DNA of 64,000 nt, taken from Ignavibacteriota bacterium (GTDB lineage Bacteria; Bacteroidota; Ignavibacteria; Tepidaquicellales; Tepidaquicellaceae). The notes below the pieces were generated by a model that searched no databases, had not been told where the DNA came from, and saw only the letters and a list, made by a program, of their open reading frames with translations. Shown here piece after piece: positions 46,107 to 54,855 of the stretch. The stretch's first letter is position 1. Every line of letters begins with the position of its first letter. The stretch is from contig JACREY010000007.1 of NCBI GenBank assembly GCA_016218085.1, forward strand, positions 62,001 through 126,000, written 5' to 3'. Made by a program: the position numbers and the translations under genes.

Positions 46107-47270
46107 ATGAATAATTTAATATATCTTGATAATTCAGCAACCACATATCCAAAACCTGACAGTGTTTATAAATTTATGGACAGTTTTTACAGGGAGCATG
46201 GGGTAAATCCCGGAAGATCCGGATTCGACGCTGCACTTGAGGCAGAAGAAATTGTAATGAATACACGTAAACTGTTGACTGAGTTCTTTAATGCAAGAAG
46301 CGATAATAACAGACTGACTTTCTCTTACAATGCTAGCGACTCTCTTAATATGATTATTCAGGGATTGGTCGAAAAAGGAGATCACGTAATAGCAACAATG
46401 CTCGAGCATAATTCTGTATTGCGTCCGCTGTATCACATGGAAATGAATGAAGTCATAAAAACAACTTATGTCAGTTTTGATGAAAAAGGATATATAAATC
46501 CCGATGATATAAGAAAAGCAATACAGAAGAATACGAAAATGGTTGTAATGAACCATTGTTCTAACGTTATCGGCACTATCCAGCCTGTTGCAGAGATTGG
46601 AAAGATTTGTAAAGAAACGGGCGTATTGCTTGTAGTGGATTCCACGCAAAGTGCAGGTGCCATTCCAATCGAAATGCAGGCAATGGGAATAGATGTTTTA
46701 GTGTTTACCGGACATAAATGCCTGATGGGTCCTACAGGCATCGGCGGGTCATATGTAATGGAAAACGTACCTGTGAGAGGTACCCGATTCGGAGGAACAG
46801 GAGTCCGCTCCGCACAGAAAACACATCTTGAAGAGTTCCCGTATAGGCTTGAATGCGGAACGCTGAACCTTTTAGGTGTAGCAGGACTTAACGCCGGCAT
46901 AAAATGGATTTTGGAAAACGGAATTAAAACACTGCACGATAAGGAAATGATTCTTTGGGATAAGCTACGCAAAGGAATTCAAAGAATAGAAAACGTAATA
47001 ACATACTGTGCGGAAAGCATAGAAAATCACAACCCGGTATTAAGCTTCAATATCAAGGGTTTTGATTCCGGTGATGTGGGCACGATGCTGGACGTTGATT
47101 ACAACATCGCCTGCCGTACAGGTTTGCAATGCGCACCGCTAGTGCACGTTGGTTTGGGAACTGATAAAATACACGGTACAGTGCGCTTAAGTGTTGGTCC
47201 TTTTAATACGGAAGAGCATATTGACACGGCCATTCAGGCAGTAAAAGAAATAGCAGAACTTAGGAAATAA
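46107..47270 (+). CDS. Cysteine desulfurase family protein (class V aminotransferase)
   Basis: 387-residue PLP enzyme expected to take sulfur from cysteine as a persulfide, leaving alanine. It has the N-terminal YLDNSATTYPKP, the substrate histidine region MLEHNSVLRP, DSTQSAGAIPI, the PLP lysine in FTGHKCLMGPTGIGG and the persulfide cysteine in CRTGLQCAPLVH. The pattern fits the smaller desulfurase group outside the IscS and SufS operons. There are no scaffold genes (iscU, sufU) nearby. It is the last gene of the dsrC row, 46 bases after the iron-sulfur gene, so sulfur delivery to DsrC is a reasonable inference. Confidence 0.9.
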   Translation: MNNLIYLDNSATTYPKPDSVYKFMDSFYREHGVNPGRSGFDAALEAEEIVMNTRKLLTEFFNARSDNNRLTFSYNASDSLNMIIQGLVEKGDHVIATMLEHNSVLRPLYHMEMNEVIKTTYVSFDEKGYINPDDIRKAIQKNTKMVVMNHCSNVIGTIQPVAEIGKICKETGVLLVVDSTQSAGAIPIEMQAMGIDVLVFTGHKCLMGPTGIGGSYVMENVPVRGTRFGGTGVRSAQKTHLEEFPYRLECGTLNLLGVAGLNAGIKWILENGIKTLHDKEMILWDKLRKGIQRIENVITYCAESIENHNPVLSFNIKGFDSGDVGTMLDVDYNIACRTGLQCAPLVHVGLGTDKIHGTVRLSVGPFNTEEHIDTAIQAVKEIAELRK

Positions 47271-47286
47271 ATTTTGCTCATAATTT

Positions 47287-48225
47287 TTATTCGTTGTGTT
47301 TTTTACATCTTCTAGCTTTTAGTTCCATTGGCAGTATGCAGTTATAAACAAATTTGTTTACGGGTGTTTCAATGTTGTATCTGGATGCAAGTTTTACAAC
47401 CATTCCGTTTTGATATTCTATTTCTGATGGCTTTCCTTCCCATACATCACGAGTAAGAGAGGATGTGGAATTATAAGGATATGTATCAATCAGAGCTACG
47501 GTTTTATTTACAAAATCGGGATTTATATTGATACCGATTTTTCTTGCAAGTCTGCTGATTTCTTTTAATAAATCAGTCATCATTTTTCTTGTCTGCTTAA
47601 GTTCCCTGAGTTCACCGTAAGTAGTTCTTGTAACGGCAAGCAGACCGCTCACACAGATGGTTATAAATTTTTTCCATAAATCGGCATTGATGTCTTCTGA
47701 TATCTTGGATTTAATTCCAGCCGAATCAAAAATCATTTTTATTTTTTCAAGCCTTTCTGTTTTTATATTGTTTCTTTCCCCAAAGACTATTGACGGCTCA
47801 ACTCCAAAATGATTTATGACTCCGGGACATTCAAGTTTGCTGATAATAAAGCATAAACCTCCGATAACTCTTGACTCCCCCAGGTGTTCTGCAAGCTCCT
47901 CTGCAGCTGAAATACCATTCTGAAGCGGGATTACAACCGCATTTTCGCTTAAAACGGTACTGACTTTCTCTGCGATTTCCTTAACCTGCCAGGCCTTTAC
48001 GCAGATAAAAATCAAATCCGCATGTTTCAAATCCTCGATTTTCCTTGTTACATTTACCATATCAATTTTAAAATCCCCAAGTAAGCTTTTCACCGTTAAT
48101 CCATTATCACGAAGTGATTCATAATTTAATCCGCGGGAAAGAAAAGTCACATCAAAACCTGCCAGCGCAAGTCTTCCGCCGAAATACCCGCCAACACCTC
48201 CTGTACCTATTATTCCGATTTGCAT
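47287..48225 (-). CDS. panE: 2-dehydropantoate 2-reductase (ketopantoate reductase)
   Basis: 312-residue cytosolic NADPH enzyme of pantothenate and CoA synthesis. The nucleotide motif is IGIIGTGGVGGYFGGRLA; the catalytic lysine lies in DLWKKFITICVSGLL, followed by the family block TTYGELRE and the closing NGMVVKLASRYNIETPVNKF. Length is normal. It is convergent with the desulfurase gene. The broken membrane-protein gene ends only 2 bases before its start codon, so the two were translated from the same message. Confidence 0.9.
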   Translation of the reverse strand: MQIGIIGTGGVGGYFGGRLALAGFDVTFLSRGLNYESLRDNGLTVKSLLGDFKIDMVNVTRKIEDLKHADLIFICVKAWQVKEIAEKVSTVLSENAVVIPLQNGISAAEELAEHLGESRVIGGLCFIISKLECPGVINHFGVEPSIVFGERNNIKTERLEKIKMIFDSAGIKSKISEDINADLWKKFITICVSGLLAVTRTTYGELRELKQTRKMMTDLLKEISRLARKIGININPDFVNKTVALIDTYPYNSTSSLTRDVWEGKPSEIEYQNGMVVKLASRYNIETPVNKFVYNCILPMELKARRCKKHNE

Positions 48226-48227
48226 TT

Positions 48228-48672
48228 TTATTTTTTTAAATTGTTAATTTCCCATTCACCTGACAGTCGTGCTGCAAACGTTCCGGAAATAGTCATTGCA
48301 CTAACACTTAAGACATAATCCGCAAAAACAGCTTCTGTAGAAAAATAATTTGATGAAGCATACAATCCAAAGTTCACGGATGCCCAGAAAAGAAGTGCAA
48401 AGACAAAACCATTCTTTAAACCCGACTTAAATGTTTTTTGCCCCTGACCATTTTAATACAATCGTAATTAAAAATCCCATTGCCAATGACGTTACAACCA
48501 TAGCCCAAATAATAATCTGTCCTGGTTGACGGCTAAGCTGCATAGTAAATTCCTCCGATACAGCAGGATATGATTTATAGATTTCCTTTAAAACAAAAAA
48601 ATAAGCGGTTGCATTAAGCAAAAGATTAATTATTGAGGTAATTATACCGGCTAAAAGAAATTTTTTATTCAT
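48228..48672 (-). pseudogene. Small membrane protein gene split by a frameshift in an A6 run
   Basis: The first frame (48427-48672) encodes 81 residues with two membrane helices (LLAGIITSIINLLLNATAYF and IIIWAMVVTSLAMGFLITIV), ending KWSGAKNI. In the +1 frame, starting at the A6 run (48435-48440) just before that stop, the sequence continues without stops for about 65 residues (KSGLKNGFVFALLFWASVNF, then a third or fourth helix) to the TAA at 48228-48230. Removing one A would give a single 147-residue protein with four helices, a common layout for small unnamed membrane proteins. I read this as a recent frameshift, a sequencing error or transcript slippage. panE follows after 2 bases. Confidence 0.75.
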
Positions 48673-48712
48673 AGTGGGATAAATTAGTTTTTCATTTAAT
48701 TTGATCGTTTTT

Positions 48713-50191
48713 TTATTTACCGTTTAAATCAAATTTCCATAAACAATTCGTCCAAGTGCTGTCCGGTTCGGTGTATTTCAATGTTACAGGAAAATCAGGA
48801 GATATGCATGTCGATGATATCAGCAGGTTACCACCTTTGATATAATTGGAGCTTGGCGTCATCATTATTTGTTTTGAACCACCTCCGAATGTTGAATATT
48901 CAATATTCTTCAGTGTTTTGTTCATTATTAATATCACCAAATCCCTTCCACCATCAATGGATTGGTATAGTGCATCTTTCGTCACCGGAAAATCTTTTGA
49001 TACGGAACTTCCGACTAATATATAATTTTTCCTGTCAGTTTCTGCAATATAATATAAATAATCGCTTTTAGTACCGCCAATAAAAGATGAATATACCGGG
49101 CTATTCAATTTTAAATTAAACTTCAAAATAAAACCATCGGATTTACCCCCAGAATATTTCCCGTTTAGGGCATCTGATGAAACCGGAAAATCGGGTGATT
49201 TTGTTTCCCCGGCAAGAATAAAATTCTTAGCATTTTGAACAATGACAGAATTGACCTGATCGGTTGAATCCCCGCCGATAAAAGTTGAATAATAAACTTT
49301 AGAGAGTTTTTGATTTAATATTGTCAGGAAACCATCAGTCTCCCCTGTCAAAGAATTTTTATAAGCATTTTCTGTGACAGGAAAATTGCTCGAATATGTA
49401 CCTCCCGTGAGAATTATTTTCCCGTTTACATCGAAAGAATAAGACTGAACATAATCCAGAGATTTTCCGCCCAAATATGTTGAGTATAAAATTTTATCGA
49501 GATTTAATGATAAGGATGTTATTGTTATATCCCCTGAGAGCCACGATTTTGAAGTATCCGGCGGCGAAGAATTATCATATTTCTTCTGCAGGGCTTTTTT
49601 AGTTACGGGAAAATCCTGAGATTTGGATTTTCCGAATAAATACAGTGTGTTATTATAAACTGCAAGCCTTGTCCAGTGATCAGATCCTGAACCGCCTAGG
49701 TAAGTGGAAGCAATATACCTGCAATCATTAGTAAATTTAATTATGTAATGGTCGTTGTCGCCTTTATTCGATTTTTGGTAAGCTTTATTTGAAACCGGTA
49801 AATCTTTCGAATCTGTTGTGAAGCCGACATATACATTGTCATAATCATCGAGTGCGATTTGCAAACAATAAAATTCTGACCCAATCCCGCCAATATAAGT
49901 TGAGTAAATTAATTCACCTTTTGGCGACAATTTCATTAAAAATATATCGCCTCCTGTCACATCATCATTAGTACAGCCTTTATAATTTTTCTGAAAAGCA
50001 TCGTATGTAACCTTTAATCCTTCCCTTGTCCCGCCTGCAACAAATATGCAACCGTTTTTATCGACAACAGAAGAGACAGATGAATGCACTCCTCCGCCCG
50101 GGGCTAAATAGACTGAATAATCTATTTTTTGTGCGAAAACATTGAGAGTGATACCCACAAAAAGTAATGAAACGAGAAATAACTTTTTCAT
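48713..50191 (-). CDS. Exported SBBP-repeat beta-propeller protein
   Basis: 492 residues from the ATG at 50191, preferred over the ATG five codons earlier because it starts a normal signal peptide (MKKLFLVSLLFVGITLNVFA). The mature protein consists of about seven SBBP repeats of roughly 55 residues, each with a core of the type YSTYLGGxxxD followed by VGxTxSxDFPVT (for example STYIGGIGSE, STYLGGSGSDHW, STFIGGDSTD). There is no T9SS sorting domain, so it may stay periplasmic or use another route. The family has no known activity. It stands 40 bases after the small membrane gene's start, same strand. Confidence 0.85.
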   Translation of the reverse strand: MKKLFLVSLLFVGITLNVFAQKIDYSVYLAPGGGVHSSVSSVVDKNGCIFVAGGTREGLKVTYDAFQKNYKGCTNDDVTGGDIFLMKLSPKGELIYSTYIGGIGSEFYCLQIALDDYDNVYVGFTTDSKDLPVSNKAYQKSNKGDNDHYIIKFTNDCRYIASTYLGGSGSDHWTRLAVYNNTLYLFGKSKSQDFPVTKKALQKKYDNSSPPDTSKSWLSGDITITSLSLNLDKILYSTYLGGKSLDYVQSYSFDVNGKIILTGGTYSSNFPVTENAYKNSLTGETDGFLTILNQKLSKVYYSTFIGGDSTDQVNSVIVQNAKNFILAGETKSPDFPVSSDALNGKYSGGKSDGFILKFNLKLNSPVYSSFIGGTKSDYLYYIAETDRKNYILVGSSVSKDFPVTKDALYQSIDGGRDLVILIMNKTLKNIEYSTFGGGSKQIMMTPSSNYIKGGNLLISSTCISPDFPVTLKYTEPDSTWTNCLWKFDLNGK

Positions 50192-50488
50192 AATTTTTAC
50201 ATCCATTTAATATTTTTAAGATTTAAAAAATGTTTCGTTAGAAGGGACTAAATAATTACCCCAACCGCTTTCAAAAAGTGCGTCTTAAAATTTTTTTGCT
50301 GGTGCTTTCAATCAATAAACCTGCATTTGCTAAATATGTAAAGTCAATCTTTTTTTGATCTATGCAATCCGGAGATTCAAACTCATTAAAAACAATAATG
50401 AGAATATTATGAATCTATTCATATTTTAACCTGTTTAAATAAAAATTTGACTTTCTTTAAAATTCTAAAATTTAAACTTATAACACGT
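50192..50488. other. Intergenic region upstream of the SBBP gene
   Basis: About 300 AT-rich bases between two minus-strand genes. The only structure I see is a small inverted repeat CTCATT/AATGAG at 50382-50402. No terminator for the upstream operon is evident; the SBBP promoter should lie here. Confidence 0.5.
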
Positions 50489-51859
50489 TTATTTTTCCAG
50501 ATATTCTAAAGCGAACTTAACCCAGTCCTTAATAGACTTATCAATATATATATCAGGTTGAATTCCGATATTATCAATTGGGTAATCGGGCAGTCTCATC
50601 GATCTCCAGGTTGGCATCATAAGCTTGTAATTCTTGCAGCCAATATCGAAGAAACTTGCAGAACCGTAATCCAGTGCGCCATAAGTCGGTGTGCCGAGAA
50701 TTTTTACTTTTTTACTTTGCCTTGCATCCAGAACAAATGCTTCACCGGAGCTGGCGGTTCTTCGATTTACGAGTATTACTATTTGCGCAGGGCTTTTCTT
50801 TTCGGGCTTAATTTCGTTCAAATACACATCCGTCGTATCTGTATTCACGAATTGTCCCATTTTCTCCTTAAACATTTTAATCCATTCTTTCGCCCGCTTC
50901 TTTCCTTCATCATCATCGTACCAGTTTTCTACTTCATTTATAAGGGTTTCGGTAGCAAGGAATTCCATTCCTACTCCTCTTACGCTCCCGGTTAATATAT
51001 ACGGTAGTAATTTTTCATAAGATTCATAGGCACCGCCTAAATTATTCCTGACATCGATAATAAGGTTCTCGCTGTTTTCGAGAGTATTTTTGTTATCGTA
51101 CAATAGTTTGTTGATTCTATCGGTATAATTATGTTCAAAGCTGGACAGGCAGAGTAATGATGTTTTTTCAGTCAGTTTTTTGAAATAACACCCCTCAAAG
51201 TCATTTATTTTCGATTTAATCTCCTCTTCGGTCAGGTTCGGCTTTGGCTGCAATTTTACGAACTTCGAGTAATTGAAAAACAGAATCCACCCGTCAACGA
51301 GTTCGTATTTTTCTTCCGACAAGGAATGGTCCCTGAGGTAATAAAAGGCTTTTCCGTTTTCAAAAAGTCTGAATTTTATTTCACCCGGTTTCCAGTATGC
51401 GGTATCAGCTTCTATGATAAATCCCTGATATTCAGTTTCCATTTTAATTATTCCGATTTTATAAGCCCCCGATTTCCATATACCTTCAAGAGTGTCAGGT
51501 GTACTCTCAATGCGCTTTAAAAATTCAGTGTATTCAACGGATACTTTATTTTTGGAATTTTCATTAATGTTAAGGGGATAAACACTTATATGCCCATCCC
51601 TGAAAAAGTCCGTATAACTTCTTAATAAACCGATACAGTCAGAATCATTTGCATCGCGGACTTTCATCTGAAGATTCTCTTTAAAATTATTATATACAAT
51701 CCTGTCTTTTGTTTTATCTTTAAATCCCGGATATTCAGTTTCAATTTTTCCAATAAGATTATTTAAAGCATCCCCGCAGTTGCAGTCTGTCTGGGAAAAT
51801 GCAGCTGCGGCAAAGGACGTGCAGAATAAAAATATTAATAAGCTTTTTATTGTAATCAT
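50489..51859 (-). CDS. Exported S41-family (tail-specific) peptidase
   Basis: 456 residues with a signal peptide ending near AAFSQ. The N-terminal half (about 25-230) is a substrate-binding region without an evident PDZ. The catalytic fold follows: a strand block LIIDVRNNLGGAYESYE, the nucleophile serine in NRRTASSGEAFVLDA, and the region KVKILGTPTYGALDYG that normally follows it. Such enzymes cut protein or peptide C-termini in the periplasm. It is the last gene of a four-gene unit, 4 bases after the stop of the PD40 protein gene at 51864. It has no sorting domain itself. Processing of the co-encoded secreted proteins is a possible but unproven role. Confidence 0.88.
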   Translation of the reverse strand: MITIKSLLIFLFCTSFAAAAFSQTDCNCGDALNNLIGKIETEYPGFKDKTKDRIVYNNFKENLQMKVRDANDSDCIGLLRSYTDFFRDGHISVYPLNINENSKNKVSVEYTEFLKRIESTPDTLEGIWKSGAYKIGIIKMETEYQGFIIEADTAYWKPGEIKFRLFENGKAFYYLRDHSLSEEKYELVDGWILFFNYSKFVKLQPKPNLTEEEIKSKINDFEGCYFKKLTEKTSLLCLSSFEHNYTDRINKLLYDNKNTLENSENLIIDVRNNLGGAYESYEKLLPYILTGSVRGVGMEFLATETLINEVENWYDDDEGKKRAKEWIKMFKEKMGQFVNTDTTDVYLNEIKPEKKSPAQIVILVNRRTASSGEAFVLDARQSKKVKILGTPTYGALDYGSASFFDIGCKNYKLMMPTWRSMRLPDYPIDNIGIQPDIYIDKSIKDWVKFALEYLEK

Positions 51860-51863
51860 AAAA

Positions 51864-53339
51864 TTATTTAATGTAATTCATAGCTTTTGTTTCACGATAA
51901 ATCCGGTCCGATTTTTGCTCTGTTGCAGTTATAGTATAGATATAAATTCCGGATGATAAGTTCAGTTTATTCATTTCCATTGATACTTCATATATGCCTG
52001 ATTTTTGAACAGAATTGACGAGAACTGCAACTTCTTTTCCTAAAATATCATAGACTTTCAGGCTGACACGACTGTTTTCAGGAATTGAATATCTGATGAC
52101 AGTAGCCGGATTAAATGGATTCGGATAATTCTGAAAGAGTTTAAAATTGTCTGCTGTAATTTCACTAATCTGGCGGACTGAAGTATGGTTTACGATATTC
52201 AGAGTAAAGTAGCAAGCGGCTAGAGCATTTGCATTGTCAGTTGCAATAACTTTAAGCCAGACCGCACCTACGGAAGAGGGTGTGCCTGAAAGAGTTCTTG
52301 TTGCAGGATTAAAACTCAACCATGACGGAAGCGCACTGCCACTCCCCTGTGTTGCAGAATAAGTAAGCGTATTATTTCCATCATCATCTATGAAGGTACT
52401 GTCCGGAATCGTAAAACTGAAAAGATGTCCGACCGAGTCAGTCCGGTCTGCAATCTGATTTTTTAAATAAGGGATAAAATTTGTGTACTTCAGACTATCT
52501 ATCACATTATCAATTTTAACCCAATAAGTATTGTATGTACTCATTGGCCAATTTCCACGCGTGAAGAACAGATATTTATTATCATTCGTAACATAAGGGC
52601 AGCATTCATAATTGTTGTTCGTATTAATATTTGAACCAAGTGATTTGGGATTTGTCCAGCTTCCGTTGCTTTTATGGTAACTGATAAACAAGTCATATGG
52701 GGATGTCAATCTGAAAAAGATAATAAATGATTCATCTTTTGCTATAAAGAAATCATTTTCTGTAGCTGTGTTATTAATCGGACTTCCCAGGCTTTGAATT
52801 GTCGTGTCAGTATTATTGATTACAAGCCTGCATATATCACTGCTGCCTCCCGGAGTAGAGGCAAGGTAATAGTGTTTCAATTGTGTTTCACGGAAATAGT
52901 GGGATTGCAGACTTGACGAAAGCAGCCTGACGGGAGCGCTCCATCCAGTACCGTTTCTTACCGAATAAAAAGAGCAAGCCACTCCATTTATATCCTTTTG
53001 CATATAAATTGTGCTGTCGTTGACGGAGAGTGCAGGTCCGACAAATCCTTCGAAAACAGCAAATGGTCCCTGCCACATATTGTTCTGATATTTATAACAT
53101 TTAATTCTCTGGACAGAAGCCGGCCAGTTATCCAGTTCTCCGTAATAAATTTCTTTTCCATCAGAGCTGACACTTACCCTTTCCACGGGGCGCAGACCGC
53201 TGCTGAACTGAAGCTGAAATATCACAGGGGTATTACCCGGCCTTGTCTGTGACAGATAAAGGCTGTCAGAAGGTATTGACTGAGATAAGCAAATATTTAT
53301 ACTCAGGCAAGCAAATAAAATAAGGAAAAGTGTTTTCAT
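51864..53339 (-). CDS. T9SS-exported PD40/cadherin-like protein, paralogue 3
   Basis: 491 residues: a signal peptide ending LSQS, a propeller of PD40/TolB type (VSSDGKEIYYGE, VTNDNKYLFFTRGN), then a cadherin-like putative Ig domain (about 300-390, FSFTIPDSTFIDDDGNNTLT to WLSFNPATRTLSGTPSSVGA), and a type A sorting domain (KLFQNYPNPFNPATVIRYSI to AMNYIK). It is the third of three tandem copies with the same order of domains. Its closest sorting-domain match is the first copy (54856), which shares the unusual ending RETKAMNYIK. It precedes the S41 peptidase by 4 bases. Confidence 0.88.
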   Translation of the reverse strand: MKTLFLILFACLSINICLSQSIPSDSLYLSQTRPGNTPVIFQLQFSSGLRPVERVSVSSDGKEIYYGELDNWPASVQRIKCYKYQNNMWQGPFAVFEGFVGPALSVNDSTIYMQKDINGVACSFYSVRNGTGWSAPVRLLSSSLQSHYFRETQLKHYYLASTPGGSSDICRLVINNTDTTIQSLGSPINNTATENDFFIAKDESFIIFFRLTSPYDLFISYHKSNGSWTNPKSLGSNINTNNNYECCPYVTNDNKYLFFTRGNWPMSTYNTYWVKIDNVIDSLKYTNFIPYLKNQIADRTDSVGHLFSFTIPDSTFIDDDGNNTLTYSATQGSGSALPSWLSFNPATRTLSGTPSSVGAVWLKVIATDNANALAACYFTLNIVNHTSVRQISEITADNFKLFQNYPNPFNPATVIRYSIPENSRVSLKVYDILGKEVAVLVNSVQKSGIYEVSMEMNKLNLSSGIYIYTITATEQKSDRIYRETKAMNYIK

Positions 53340-53365
53340 TTTTTTTGTTTAATTTTTTGAGAAGA

Positions 53366-54835
53366 TTATTTAAGTACTACCATTTTTTTACTGTCTATAA
53401 AAGACTCTGTTTTAATCGAATAGATATAAATTCCGCTCGAATAATTTTTTGCATCAAAATCGATCGAATAGAATCCTGAATTCAGATTTCTGTTTAGCAA
53501 ATCCGCAACTTCCCTTCCGAGCAGGTCAAAAACTTTCATTGAAACATATCCTGATTTGGGAACATTAAACTTTATATTAGTAACAGGGTTAAAAGGATTA
53601 GGATAATTCTGAAAGAGCTTAAAACTACCGGGGGTATTTTCATCAATCTTTCGAACCGATATATGATTAACAATATTCAATACAAAGTAACAGGGTACCT
53701 GGGCATTAGCACTGTCTGTAGCAACTGCTTTGATCCAGACAGAGCCAATTGAAGTTGGTGTACCTGAAAAAGTTCTTGTTACAGGATTAAAAACGAGCCA
53801 TGAAGGGAGTGCACTTCCGCTTCCCTGGGTCGCTGAGAAAGTAAGAGTATTATTTCCGTCGTCATCTATAAATGTACTGTCGGGAATTGTAAAACTAAAC
53901 GGACGTCCGACTGTATCGGTCTGATCAGGAATCTGGTTATTAAGGTACGGTAAAAAGTTTGTATGTTTCAGACTGTCGATAAGATTATCAATTCTGACCC
54001 AGTAAATACTATAGGATGACCAGCTATTTCCACCTCGTGTAAAGAACAAATATTTATTATCCGATGTAACATAGCAGCCGAATTCCCACGAAGCCCCGCT
54101 AATATTAACTTGCGGACCGAGTGATTTTGAATTTGTCCATTTTCCGTTTGCTTTTTTGTAGCTTATATAAAGGTCGCCTGCTACGGACGAGGAACTTCGG
54201 GCGTGAATTATATACGATTCATCCCTGGCAATGAAGAAATCGTTTTCATCCATAGTTGTATTTACGGGTTTTCCGAGATTCTTAATTGAAGTATCAGAAC
54301 CGTTAATTTGCCTGCAGCCTAAATCTCTTGACGGTAATCCGGTATATTCAGCCGACATATAATAATTTTTGAGATTTGTTTCCTGATAATAATGTGTCCA
54401 CTGGTTTGTGGAGAGACACCTGACAGGAGTACTCCAGCCTGTGCTGTTCCGTACAGAATAATATGCCGTTGCAAATGTATTAACATTCGTTTCCATATAC
54501 ATTACACTATCATTCACGGAAAGCGCAGGATTCATAAAACCTTCGAATACCACAAATGGTCCCTGCCATCTATTATTCAGATATTTATAATATTTTATCC
54601 TTTGAACATTAGCCGGATAAGTGTCAATTTCACAGTAGTATATTTCTTTTCCGTCGGATGAAATAGTTATTCTTTCGACGGGACGCATCGTTCCGATGAC
54701 CGGCAGTGCAAATACTTTTGCGGTATAGCCCGGTGGGGTTTGCGCCAGATAAATACTATCTGTGGGAATAGTCTGCGGTGTGCAGCATTTTGCAAATAAA
54801 AAAAGAACAGCAACTGTTAAAAATGATTTCATCAT
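53366..54835 (-). CDS. T9SS-exported PD40/cadherin-like protein, paralogue 2
   Basis: 489 residues with the same plan as its two neighbours: signal peptide, PD40 propeller (ISSDGKEIYYCEID, VTSDNKYLFFTRGG), cadherin-like domain (FSFTIPDSTFIDDDGNNTLT, WLVFNPVTRTFSGTPTSIGS) and sorting domain (KLFQNYPNPFNPVTNIKFNV). Its propeller and cadherin parts resemble paralogue 3 most, but its sorting domain ends SKKMVVLK, unlike the other two. This suggests the tail was exchanged or diverged separately. Gaps to its neighbours are 20 and 26 bases, so all three are one transcript. Confidence 0.88.
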   Translation of the reverse strand: MMKSFLTVAVLFLFAKCCTPQTIPTDSIYLAQTPPGYTAKVFALPVIGTMRPVERITISSDGKEIYYCEIDTYPANVQRIKYYKYLNNRWQGPFVVFEGFMNPALSVNDSVMYMETNVNTFATAYYSVRNSTGWSTPVRCLSTNQWTHYYQETNLKNYYMSAEYTGLPSRDLGCRQINGSDTSIKNLGKPVNTTMDENDFFIARDESYIIHARSSSSVAGDLYISYKKANGKWTNSKSLGPQVNISGASWEFGCYVTSDNKYLFFTRGGNSWSSYSIYWVRIDNLIDSLKHTNFLPYLNNQIPDQTDTVGRPFSFTIPDSTFIDDDGNNTLTFSATQGSGSALPSWLVFNPVTRTFSGTPTSIGSVWIKAVATDSANAQVPCYFVLNIVNHISVRKIDENTPGSFKLFQNYPNPFNPVTNIKFNVPKSGYVSMKVFDLLGREVADLLNRNLNSGFYSIDFDAKNYSSGIYIYSIKTESFIDSKKMVVLK

Positions 54836-54855
54836 AATTATTTAAGTTTGATAAA

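Noticed and set aside
48434-48441. A-AAA-AAC slippery heptamer as a programmed -1 frameshift in the small membrane gene
   Set aside because: The heptamer is in the right register, but a -1 shift leads to a stop after five codons (HLSRV); only +1 restores the long frame, so mutation or transcript slippage is more likely.
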